Source: Desulfobacterales bacterium CG23_combo_of_CG06-09_8_20_14_all_52_9
Lineage (GTDB): Bacteria > Desulfobacterota > Desulfobacteria > Desulfobacterales > UBA2156
Assembly (NCBI GenBank): GCA_002771315.1
Contig: PCSF01000049.1
Coordinates: 43,330 to 49,865 of the forward strand
Direction: 5' to 3'
DNA length: 6,536 nt
Shown: positions 1 to 5,553 of the stretch, piece after piece
Numbering within the stretch: the first letter of the stretch is position 1
Layout: every line of letters begins with the position of its first letter
The notes under the pieces: model-generated
What the model was told of the DNA's origin: nothing
What the model saw: only the letters and a program-made list of their open reading frames with translations
Databases searched by the model: none
Position numbers and translations under genes: made by a program

Positions 1-481
1 GGCGCATCCCTTTGGGATCATCCCAGATGATTTTTTTCAGCTTCGGACACTCGTCATAGATCGATAGGGCCTTGTCGACCTCCTCCTGTCCTTCCCCGAA
101 GATGAACTTGGTGTCCGAGTGGTCGATGATGTATTTCACCTCGTCGATGAGACAGTCCTGGAACAGCCACACGCCGATACCTCTGGCGCAAAGGGTGGCC
201 ATCTCGGCCCAGAGACCCTGGGGACGATTATCCCCGATCATGGAGACCTTGTCGCCTTCCTCGAGACCGAGGGAGACAAGGCCCAAGGCCAGGTGTTTGA
301 CATTGTCCAGATATTGTTGCCATGTGATGGGACGCCAGATGCCGAACTCTTTTTCCCGCATGGCGACCCTGTCCGCGCCGTATTTTTGGGTCTGCCTGAC
401 AAAGAGTTTCGGGATGGTCAGGTCCGGGGTGATATCAATCCCTTTTTCGGATGAGACGCCGATGCTACCGCCTTGTTGCAT
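1..481 (-). CDS. Long-chain acyl-CoA synthetase (AMP-binding), N-terminal part
   Basis: N-terminal 160 residues of an AMP-forming acyl-CoA ligase; the gene continues past the left edge. These enzymes activate a fatty or other carboxylic acid with ATP to an acyl-adenylate and then transfer it to CoA. Seen directly: the N-terminal fold pattern of long-chain ligases, with 'TIPKLFVRQTQKYGADRVAM' near residues 22-41, 'WRPITWQQYLDNV' around 48-60, 'GLEEGDKVSMIGDNRPQGLW' around 70-89, then 'GVWLFQDCLIDEVKYIIDHS'. The catalytic P-loop and adenylation motifs lie outside the window, so substrate cannot be judged. The ATG at 481-479 lies inside the ABC ATPase gene (17-bp overlap) and has AGAGGA five bases upstream (487-492), which points to translational coupling. 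The pairing with LivG suggests activation of an imported acid. Family members are about 600-660 residues. Confidence 0.9.
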   Translation of the reverse strand, partial: MQQGGSIGVSSEKGIDITPDLTIPKLFVRQTQKYGADRVAMREKEFGIWRPITWQQYLDNVKHLALGLVSLGLEEGDKVSMIGDNRPQGLWAEMATLCARGIGVWLFQDCLIDEVKYIIDHSDTKFIFGEGQEEVDKALSIYDECPKLKKIIWDDPKGMR

Positions 482-1286
482 ACAGGTCCTCTTCGCCAAG
501 ATACGCCTTGATAACATCGGGATTGTTCTGCACCTGCGCAGGCGTTCCGTCCATGATCATCCTGCCGAAATTGAGCACGAATACACGGTCCGAAAGGTCC
601 ATGACGACGCCCATGTCATGCTCTACGAGAAGGCAGGTGACTTTCCACCGTTTTTCTTCGTTGATGTCCAGGATGAATCGGGCCATATCCTCCACTTCTT
701 CCAGGTTCAGGCCGGCCAAGGGTTCGTCAAGGATCAAAAGGTCGGGTTCCAGGGCCAACGCCCGGCCGAGTTCGACTCGTTTCTGGAGACCATAAGGGAG
801 CATGCCCACGGGTTTGTGACGAATGTGTTGTATTTCCAAAAAGTCGATGATTTCTTCCTCGATGAAGGCCCGGTGCTGAATTTCCTCTTTGGCAGTCTTT
901 CCAATGAAAACGGAGCCGCTGACGATACCGGAGCGGTAATGATTGTGCCGTCCCAGTCGAATATTGTCGAGGACGGTCATTCCGCCGAAGACTTCGACTT
1001 TCTGAAAGGTCCTGGCCATGCCCATCTGGGATCTTTGGCATGGCTTGCGACCGTTGATGCTCTGTCCCTTGAAGAGGATATTCCCTTCCCGGGGATGATA
1101 AAGACCGTTGATGCAGTTCATCATCACGGTCTTTCCGGCGCCGTTGGGTCCGATGACGGAATGAATTTCCCCTCTCCTGACTTTGAGGCTGACACCTTCC
1201 AGTGCATGGACTTTACCAAAAGACATGTGGAGGCCCTGGAGTTCCAAGAGGACTTCATTATTGTCGGGTTCCGCTGATTCGGCCAA
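465..1286 (-). CDS. livG: Branched-chain amino acid-type ABC transporter ATPase (LivG-like)
   Basis: Cytoplasmic ATP-hydrolysing subunit of a HAAT/Liv-type importer. In the 273-residue protein I see Walker A GPNGAGKT (46-53), Q-loop Gln95 in ARTFQ, Walker B LLILDEP (183-189) and switch His223 in VEHDM. The LivG-type insert between Q-loop and signature is present, as is the usual LivG C-terminus (GTPAQVQNNPDVIKAYLG). The ABC signature reads LPYGL (163-167) rather than LSYGQ, a deviation but still followed by the expected QKRVELGRALA. Start choice: TTG at 1286-1284 is preceded at 5 bases by a perfect AGGAGG (1292-1297), and the protein then begins right before the domain. An in-frame ATG at 1367 adds 27 low-complexity residues and has no Shine-Dalgarno, so I disfavour it. 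The 3' end overlaps the acyl-CoA synthetase start. Permease and binding-protein genes are not in the window; in related operons they usually follow the ligase. The substrate may be an acid rather than an amino acid. Confidence 0.93.
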   Translation of the reverse strand: MAESAEPDNNEVLLELQGLHMSFGKVHALEGVSLKVRRGEIHSVIGPNGAGKTVMMNCINGLYHPREGNILFKGQSINGRKPCQRSQMGMARTFQKVEVFGGMTVLDNIRLGRHNHYRSGIVSGSVFIGKTAKEEIQHRAFIEEEIIDFLEIQHIRHKPVGMLPYGLQKRVELGRALALEPDLLILDEPLAGLNLEEVEDMARFILDINEEKRWKVTCLLVEHDMGVVMDLSDRVFVLNFGRMIMDGTPAQVQNNPDVIKAYLGEEDLYATRR

Positions 1287-1291
1287 AAAAA

Positions 1292-1297
1292 CCTCCT
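1292..1297 (-). promoter_or_regulatory. Ribosome binding site that selects a TTG start
   Basis: AGGAGG on the minus strand, a full match to the anti-Shine-Dalgarno core, five bases before the TTG at 1286-1284. It decides the start of the LivG-like ATPase against the in-frame ATG at 1367, which has no purine-rich site upstream. Confidence 0.75.
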
Positions 1298-1480
1298 CGC
1301 TTACGGTTTGCCTTGCCGACGCACGTGATTCAGTGGGGCGGACGAGAGGTTGGAAACCTCTTGTCATATTAATATCGGAAAGGGATCATCGTCAATACCA
1401 TCAATAAAGCGGCCGATTGCATCCGGATATTTTTTCAAGAAATAAGCTCATATAAGCATATGCCCATATCTTGTCCGGTA

Positions 1481-1494
1481 TAACCGATCGGTCA
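1481..1494. promoter_or_regulatory. Palindromic operator, TetR-family type
   Basis: TAACCGATCGGTCA is a 14-bp inverted repeat with one mismatched pair; its inner ten bases ACCGATCGGT (1483-1492) are perfect. It lies just downstream of the predicted transcription start of the livG/acyl-CoA synthetase operon, where a bound repressor would block the polymerase. The TGACCG-CGGTCA shape resembles operators of TetR-family regulators of fatty-acid degradation, from memory of the family. No regulator gene is in the window, so the binder is inferred. Confidence 0.55.
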
Positions 1495-1507
1495 GTTGTT
1501 TTAATGA

Positions 1508-1537
1508 TTCATATGGCTAAAATATAGCTTATGTCAA
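1508..1537 (-). promoter_or_regulatory. Sigma70-type promoter of the livG operon
   Basis: On the minus strand a perfect -35 box TTGACA (1537-1532), an 18-bp spacer, and a -10 box TATGAA (1513-1508, four of six matches). Transcription would begin near 1501 and run leftward into livG, crossing the 1481-1494 palindrome within the first twenty or so bases. Confidence 0.55.
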
Positions 1538-1607
1538 ACGCTTTTTACAGGGCATGAAAAGGCCAAAACCACAGATAAAACACAGAAACGGAACTCCGGC
1601 ATTTCCC

Positions 1608-2264
1608 TTACAGGATGACGATCTTTTTGACGGCATTGACGATTTCTTCCGGGTCGTCCATTATCAGAAAAATGTCGAGATCCTGTTTTGCAATCATACC
1701 ATTTTCCAGCAGATGGGATTGGATCCAGTTTTTCAATCCTTTCCAGTAATCCGAGCCTACCAAAATGATTGGAAAGGGCTTAATGCGCTGGGTCTGGACC
1801 AAGGTTGCCGCTTCAAAAAGCTCGTCTATGGTTCCAAGGCCTCCGGGCATGATGATATAAGCGCTGGCGTATTTTACGAGCATCACCTTCCGGACAAAAA
1901 AGTATTTGAATTCCAACTTGAGATTGGAATATGGATTCGGCTTTTGTTCCATGGGCAAAATGATATTCAGTCCCACCGACCGCCCCCCGGCCTTCGCCGC
2001 CCCCTTGTTGGCCGCCTCCATCACACCGCCGCCGCCGCCGGTGAGGATCGCAAAGTGGTTTTTCGCAAAAAGCTCTGCGATCAGCTCGGCCTTCTTGTAG
2101 AGAGGGCTGTTGGGTTTGGTTCGGGAGGATCCAAAAATAGACACGGCCGGCCCGAGGTCATGCAAGGCTTCGACACCATCCACAAATTCGCCGATGATCT
2201 TAAATAGGCGCCACGATTCGTCGAGCCCCCAGCCCTCTAAAATAAACTGCTTTTCTACCGCCAT
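1608..2264 (-). CDS. LOG-family (TIGR00730-type) Rossmann-fold protein
   Basis: A 218-residue member of the LOG family, long misannotated as lysine decarboxylase. Characterised members are phosphoribohydrolases that cleave cytokinin-riboside or other nucleoside 5'-monophosphates into base and ribose 5-phosphate; the bacterial substrate here is unknown. Seen: SIFGSSR (42-48), the glycine-rich TGGGGGVMEAAN (75-86), conserved Arg-Lys at 125-126, and the diagnostic PGGLGTIDE (140-148) followed by a long helix and WKGL. Length and motif order are normal and the protein looks complete. ATG at 2264 is supported by an AAGGGGG tract seven or so bases upstream. It has a roughly 200-bp gap to the selenoprotein gene upstream with a terminator between them, so it is probably transcribed alone; I see no strong promoter. 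A role in nucleotide salvage or cleanup is an inference from the family. Confidence 0.9.
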   Translation of the reverse strand: MAVEKQFILEGWGLDESWRLFKIIGEFVDGVEALHDLGPAVSIFGSSRTKPNSPLYKKAELIAELFAKNHFAILTGGGGGVMEAANKGAAKAGGRSVGLNIILPMEQKPNPYSNLKLEFKYFFVRKVMLVKYASAYIIMPGGLGTIDELFEAATLVQTQRIKPFPIILVGSDYWKGLKNWIQSHLLENGMIAKQDLDIFLIMDDPEEIVNAVKKIVIL

Positions 2265-2360
2265 GCCGATGCCCCCTTTCTATCATGAAGGATTCCTGGA
2301 TTTATGTTCAAGCCTTTGCATCCCACTTGCTTCCATAATGCTGATAAGGGCAAAGAGAAA

Positions 2361-2383
2361 CCCTCTCCCCATCGGGAAGAGGG
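2361..2383. repeat. GC-rich imperfect hairpin (REP-like)
   Basis: CCCTCTCCC pairs with GGG-A-AGAGGG around a CATC loop with one bulged A, and is followed by GCAGGTGAGGGG. This CCCTCTCCC...GGGAGAGGG...TGAGGG pattern resembles short intergenic repeats scattered through many proteobacterial genomes. On the minus strand it is followed by TTTCTCTTT, so it could also serve as a back-up terminator behind the selenoprotein gene. Only one copy is in the window, so repeat status is unproven. Confidence 0.4.
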
Positions 2384-2427
2384 CAGGTGAGGGGATAACC
2401 ATTCATCCATCTCCCTCAGGGTTTGAG

Positions 2428-2449
2428 CAAAATATCGGCCTCCGGCCGA
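2428..2449 (-). terminator. Intrinsic terminator after the selenoprotein gene
   Basis: On the minus strand TCGGCC and GGCCGA form a perfect 6-bp GC-rich stem around a GGA loop (2449-2435), followed by TATTTTG. It begins 14 bases after the stop codon of the selenoprotein gene, the expected place for a terminator of a one-gene transcript, which supports that small gene being real. Confidence 0.6.
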
Positions 2450-2463
2450 AACCGTCACACCTT

Positions 2464-2682
2464 TCAGGTTTTTCCTTCAAAACCAATGACAACTTTCTCG
2501 CTCTCCACGATGACCGGTACCCGTCGGGATCCGCCCGAGTAGGTCAACATGGCTTCCATTTGTTGGGGATCGGCCAGGACCCGCAGGTAATCCACTTCTT
2601 TCCCTTGCTTTCTATAAGCTTCACGAGCTGCCTGGGTGAACGGTCATGTGTCTTTTCCGAAAATAAGGACTTTTCCAGACAT
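2464..2682 (-). CDS. Glutaredoxin-like selenoprotein (UXX-star type), TGA read as Sec
   Basis: A 72-residue thioredoxin-fold protein visible only if the in-frame TGA at 2646-2644 (codon 13) is decoded as selenocysteine. Order: strand KVLIFGK (4-10), redox site U13-P-F-T16 where glutaredoxins have C-P-Y-C/T, helix TQAAREAYRKQGK, second strand DYLRVLAD, then 'RRVPVIV' with the presumptive cis-proline Pro56, and VVIGFEG like the glutaredoxin GG region. The frame ends at a second TGA (2466-2464). The ATG has AAGGAG eight bases upstream (2691-2696). Directly 3' of the Sec codon TTCAC (2640-2636) and GTGAA (2624-2620) can pair around an 11-base loop containing GG, a plausible bacterial SECIS. The family is small redox proteins with selenocysteine or cysteine at this site; the substrate is unknown. 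A dead gene is unlikely, since both sides of the TGA keep family-like sequence. Single gene, own promoter and terminator. Confidence 0.85.
2620..2646 (-). promoter_or_regulatory. Sec codon and candidate SECIS element
   Basis: UGA (2646-2644), three bases, then a 5-bp stem TTCAC/GTGAA closing an 11-base loop CCAGGCAGCTC, inside which AG/CT can add two pairs and leave a GCAG tip. Bacterial SECIS hairpins lie just 3' of the UGA with one or two G in the apical loop and bind SelB. The spacing is plausible; the fold is by eye and its exact register uncertain. Confidence 0.5.
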
Positions 2683-2773
2683 AATATATTCTCCTTCTTT
2701 ACACTTTTTCAACAAAAAGACGGGGTGAATTTGGATGCCCTTTCAGCAACGTACATTAATGGAAACCTATAAA

Positions 2774-2802
2774 TTACTAGCAGGTCTTTTGCATCTTGTC
2801 AA
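2774..2802 (-). promoter_or_regulatory. Promoter of the selenoprotein gene
   Basis: Perfect -35 TTGACA (2802-2797), 17-bp spacer, and TAGTAA (2779-2774) preceded by TGC as an extended -10. Transcription leftward would start near 2767, giving a leader of about 85 nt before the ATG at 2682. Confidence 0.5.
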
Positions 2803-2824
2803 TAATTTCAAGTTGACTTAGGAT
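2796..2824 (+). promoter_or_regulatory. Promoter of the ptsH-ptsI-smpB operon
   Basis: -35 TTGTCA (2796-2801, five of six), 17-bp spacer, -10 TAGGAT (2819-2824, four of six). Start would be near 2831, about 36 nt before the ptsH ATG. The -35 overlaps almost base for base with that of the leftward selenoprotein promoter. A second TTGACT at 2813-2818 has no good -10 partner. Confidence 0.45.
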
Positions 2825-2866
2825 AAGGTAATTGTTAACCAGGAAGACCTTTTCCAGGGCCAAAGC

Positions 2867-3148
2867 ATGCGGGATTCTGTCGGCAGTTGCTCAGAAGATG
2901 TAACCATCGTCAACGAATCGGGGCTTCATGCCCGATCTGCCGCTTCCATCGCCAGGGTGGCCCGGCATGCGAGATTCGGCGTGCGGATCCGCAAAGGAAA
3001 TGAAGGGGCTAATGCCAAGGACGTAATGGACGTTTTGTCCCTCGCGTGTCAGAAAGGCTCTGTGGTCACCATTTCCATTGAAAATCCCTCTGACAAGGAC
3101 GTGCTGATCCAACTGGTGACACTGGTACAAAACGGATTCGGAGAATAA
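2867..3148 (+). CDS. ptsH: HPr-family phosphocarrier protein
   Basis: A 93-residue HPr, the small cytoplasmic carrier that takes phosphate from enzyme I on a histidine and passes it on. Seen: 'VNESGLHARSAASIARVA' with the phosphoacceptor His21, Arg23 two residues on, and the AKDVMDVLSLACQKGS segment where HPr proteins carry the regulatory serine. Two departures: the residue after H-A-R is Ser rather than the usual Pro, and the position of regulatory Ser46 (NAKSIM in classical HPr) is Asp52, so control by HPr kinase at that site is not expected. Start ATG has a modest AGGG seven bases upstream. The ptsI gene follows after 7 bases, so its phosphodonor is almost certainly encoded next door. No EII gene is nearby, so this may be a regulatory phosphorelay or act with a distant mannose-type EII. 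Confidence 0.93.
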   Translation: MRDSVGSCSEDVTIVNESGLHARSAASIARVARHARFGVRIRKGNEGANAKDVMDVLSLACQKGSVVTISIENPSDKDVLIQLVTLVQNGFGE

Positions 3149-3155
3149 TATTTCG

Positions 3156-4982
3156 ATGCAAGGATTCAAGAAGAAGGAAATTCGACTCAAGGGCATTTCC
3201 GGGTCTCCAGGAATTTGCATCGGCAGGGCGTATCTGGTGGACCATGAGGGGGTCGATGTTGTGGAGCGGTATTTCATCGATCCCAAAGAAATCAAAAAAG
3301 AGATGAACCGTTTCAAGCATGCGGTTCAAAATGCCATTGAAGAACTAAAAGGCATCATCAAAAATTCACCCAAAGACTATCGCCAACACGTCCAGATACT
3401 AGAGACTCATATCCTCTTGCTGAAGGATAAGATGCTCTATGAGAAGACCCTATCCGTCATCGAAAAGGAGCATGTCAATGCAGAATGGGCTTTGAAGAAA
3501 GTGGTCTCCGATGCCCAGGCCGTCTTTAAAGAGATGGAGGATCCGTATCTCAGAGAACGAGCCTCGGATATCGCCCATGTCGGGCAATTGGTCATGAGAA
3601 ACCTGGTGGGAGCGGAGGGGGTGAACCTGGCAAATATCGACAAGCGGGTCATCCTGGTTGCCCGGGAGCTTTCGCCGGCCGAAACGAGCCAGATTCAACT
3701 GGAATCGATCAAGGGGTTCGTCACGGATTTCGGGGGGGAAGCTTCCCACACCAGCATCATCGCACGGTCGCTTCAGATCCCCTCGGTCCTGGGTTTGGAA
3801 AATGCCAGCCAGGTCATCAAAAACGAAGACGCCTTGATCGTAGATGGGTACACCGGGGAGGTGATCCTTTACCCACGACAAGAGACCCTCCGCGAATACA
3901 AGTTGAAGAAAGACCGGTATGAAGCCCGGAAGGCTCAATTGATCCGGACCAGCAAGGCGTCAGCCAAAACGACCGACGGCTATTCGGTTTCCGTAATGGG
4001 GAACATCGAACTTCCCGAGGAGGTGGTGGCTGTCCTGGATCATGGGGGAGAGGGAATCGGCCTATACCGAACGGAGTTCCAATACCTCAATCGGTCTGAC
4101 TTTCCTTCCGAAGAGGAGCTTTACGAGAAATATAAGGATGTGGTGGAAGTGATGGGGGACAGGTCCACCACCATCCGAACTCTGGATATCAACGGGGAAA
4201 AAACGATTTCCTTCAGACAGTTTGAAGCTGAAAAAAATCCGGCCTTGGGCCTTCGGGCCATCCGATTTTGCTTGCAATATCCGGAAGTTTTCAAAACCCA
4301 GCTCAGAGCGATTCTCCGGGTGGCAGACATCGGGAAAGTAAAAATACTATTTCCGATGATATCCTGCGTAGACGAATTGCTGGCCGCCAAAGAGATCCTG
4401 AAGCAGGCGGGGGATTCCCTTAAAAAAGACGGATTGCCGTTTGCACGGAATATCGAGATCGGTTTGTTGATCGAAATTCCTGCGGCGGTGACTATGGCCG
4501 ATGCCTTGATTCAGGAGGTGGACTTTTTTTCCATCGGTACCAACGATCTGATTCAGTATGCCTTTGCCATCGACCGGGGGAATGCCAGGGTGGCCCATCT
4601 TTACCGTCCGTTACATCCCGCAGTCGTCCGCATGCTCAAGCAAATCGCCGATTCGGCCAAAATGGATGGGAAAAAGGTGGCCATCTGCGGCGAGATGGCA
4701 GGGGATCCCCTTCATGCCCCCTTGCTTTTAGGGCTGGGAATAGATGAGTTCAGCATGAACCCCCAGTTCATTCCGGCGGTTAAGCATATGATCGGGCAGG
4801 TCAATCTTAGGGAATCTCAGGCGTTCGTCAATGCGCTTTTAAAGGAGACAACCGCCGAACGCGTTCGTTCCCGGGTTCTTCAGGCCTATGGGGATCTTGT
4901 GAAAAACGAGATCCTGGCGGAAGGCCCCGACAAGAGCAAGACCCTGCCGCGTAAAGCAAAATGCAGAGGAAAAAGTGCTTGA
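3156..4982 (+). CDS. ptsI: Phosphoenolpyruvate-protein phosphotransferase (PTS enzyme I)
   Basis: A 608-residue enzyme I that autophosphorylates from PEP and donates to HPr. Order: N-terminal HPr-binding helical domain (about 10-150), swivelling domain with phosphohistidine His198 in GGEASHTSIIARS (193-205), linker, and a PEP-binding TIM barrel. Key barrel residues by comparison with E. coli: Arg305 in GIGLYRTEF, Arg341 in RTLDINGEK, Glu440 and Asp464 (metal) in LLIEIPAA and GTNDLIQYAFAIDRGN, and general acid Cys511 in CGEMAGDP. All look intact. RTLDINGEK differs slightly from the usual RTLDIGGDK. There is no GAF domain, so it is the PtsI rather than the PtsP type. It is about 30 residues longer than E. 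coli enzyme I, mostly a lysine-rich C-terminal tail (about 592-608). ATG at 3156 lies 7 bases after ptsH, with GGAGA eleven bases upstream. Its stop codon overlaps the probable smpB start. Confidence 0.97.
   Translation: MQGFKKKEIRLKGISGSPGICIGRAYLVDHEGVDVVERYFIDPKEIKKEMNRFKHAVQNAIEELKGIIKNSPKDYRQHVQILETHILLLKDKMLYEKTLSVIEKEHVNAEWALKKVVSDAQAVFKEMEDPYLRERASDIAHVGQLVMRNLVGAEGVNLANIDKRVILVARELSPAETSQIQLESIKGFVTDFGGEASHTSIIARSLQIPSVLGLENASQVIKNEDALIVDGYTGEVILYPRQETLREYKLKKDRYEARKAQLIRTSKASAKTTDGYSVSVMGNIELPEEVVAVLDHGGEGIGLYRTEFQYLNRSDFPSEEELYEKYKDVVEVMGDRSTTIRTLDINGEKTISFRQFEAEKNPALGLRAIRFCLQYPEVFKTQLRAILRVADIGKVKILFPMISCVDELLAAKEILKQAGDSLKKDGLPFARNIEIGLLIEIPAAVTMADALIQEVDFFSIGTNDLIQYAFAIDRGNARVAHLYRPLHPAVVRMLKQIADSAKMDGKKVAICGEMAGDPLHAPLLLGLGIDEFSMNPQFIPAVKHMIGQVNLRESQAFVNALLKETTAERVRSRVLQAYGDLVKNEILAEGPDKSKTLPRKAKCRGKSA
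4965..4970 (+). promoter_or_regulatory. Ribosome binding site for a TTG start of smpB
   Basis: AGAGGA, eight bases before TTG at 4979-4981, and lying inside the 3' end of ptsI. The competing in-frame ATG at 4961 has no such site. The TTGA junction joins the smpB start to the ptsI stop TGA (4980-4982), the usual form of translational coupling. Confidence 0.6.
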
Positions 4983-5437
4983 AACAGTCGCACGTCAAAT
5001 TAGTGGCTGAGAATAAAAAGGCCCGATTCGATTATTTCATTGAAGATGAATACGAGGCCGGTCTGGTTCTTTTAGGTACCGAGGTGAAATCCCTCAGGAT
5101 GGGGCGCGCCAACCTCAAGGACGCCTATGCCAGGATCAAAAAAGGGGAAGTGTTTGTTTACCAGATTCACATCAGTCCATACCCCTTTGCCTATTATGAC
5201 AACCATGAGGCGTTGCGGCCTCGGAAACTGTTGCTTAAGAAACGTGAGATCAAGCGCCTCTATGCGAAGTTAAACGAAAAAGGGTTTTCCCTGATCCCTC
5301 TGAAGCTCTATTTCAAAGAAGGAAAGGCCAAGCTCACCCTGGGGCTTGCCAAAGGAAAGAAAAAATACGATAAACGGGAAGCCATCCGACGACGGGATGA
5401 ACAGCGGGACTTGGAACGGAGCAAAAAAGGACACTGA
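4979..5437 (+). CDS. smpB: SsrA-binding protein SmpB
   Basis: A 152-residue SmpB, the OB-fold protein that binds the tRNA-like domain of tmRNA and delivers it to stalled ribosomes for trans-translation. Seen: AENKKARFDYFIEDEYEAGL (10-29), GTEVKSLRMGRANLKDAY (33-50), RKLLLKKREIKRLY (82-95), GFSLIPLKLYFKEGKAKL, and the GLAKGKKKYDKRE (122-134) segment leading to a basic tail that in characterised SmpB proteins enters the mRNA channel. Length is normal for the family. I choose TTG at 4979 because of the well-placed AGAGGA and because the protein then begins directly at the conserved region; ATG at 4961 would add six residues. It is probably co-transcribed with ptsH and ptsI and lies 116 bases before the tmRNA gene, its functional partner. 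Confidence 0.95.
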   Translation: MKQSHVKLVAENKKARFDYFIEDEYEAGLVLLGTEVKSLRMGRANLKDAYARIKKGEVFVYQIHISPYPFAYYDNHEALRPRKLLLKKREIKRLYAKLNEKGFSLIPLKLYFKEGKAKLTLGLAKGKKKYDKREAIRRRDEQRDLERSKKGH

Positions 5438-5476
5438 AACAGATTCCATGCCCTCATTTTTTTTAAACAATCCCCC

Positions 5477-5505
5477 TTGACATTTCCTTCTGAGTTTATT
5501 ATTTT
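5477..5505 (+). promoter_or_regulatory. Promoter of ssrA
   Basis: Perfect -35 TTGACA (5477-5482), 17-bp spacer, and -10 TATTTT (5500-5505) inside a very AT-rich run that includes TATATAA. A start near 5512 gives a precursor with about 40 extra 5' bases, to be removed by RNase P. No clear terminator separates smpB from this promoter, so read-through is possible. Confidence 0.55.
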
Positions 5506-5553
5506 ATATAAATAGAAAATGTTCTTTGTCATATCGTCTGCGCCTTCCTTTAA

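Larger units (their letters stand above)
1287..1607. other. Intergenic region between LOG gene and livG operon
   Basis: About 320 bases with no gene I can support. It holds, from right to left: a short AT-poor tail downstream of the LOG gene without a convincing terminator (about 1541-1607), a sigma70-type promoter (1508-1537), a palindromic operator (1481-1494), an AT-rich stretch, and a perfect hairpin (AGAGGTT/AACCTCT, loop 3, at 1345-1361). The livG leader would be about 215 nt to the TTG start. The hairpin has no U-run after it on the minus strand, so it is not an intrinsic terminator. Confidence 0.6.

Noticed and set aside
72..1277. Long plus-strand open frame (401 codons) across the left part
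   Set aside because: It is antisense to the acyl-CoA synthetase and the LivG-like ATPase, whose minus-strand translations carry clear family motifs; the plus-strand product is recognisable as no family.
1554..2207. Plus-strand open frame of 217 codons
   Set aside because: It is opposite to the LOG-family gene, which has all its diagnostic motifs in the minus frame; the plus frame is a by-product of its codon composition.
2255..2458. Minus-strand 67-codon frame between the selenoprotein and LOG genes
   Set aside because: It overlaps the terminator hairpin and the REP-like hairpin and the LOG start; no ribosome site and no family resemblance.
2464..2682. Reading the small redox gene as a pseudogene with a nonsense mutation
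   Set aside because: The stop is TGA, not TAA or TAG; it falls exactly at the catalytic position, is followed by a hairpin, and the sequence on both sides is intact.
2110..2772. Plus-strand open frame of 220 codons
   Set aside because: It runs through the antisense of the LOG gene start, a hairpin, a terminator and the selenoprotein gene; low-complexity product with no domain.
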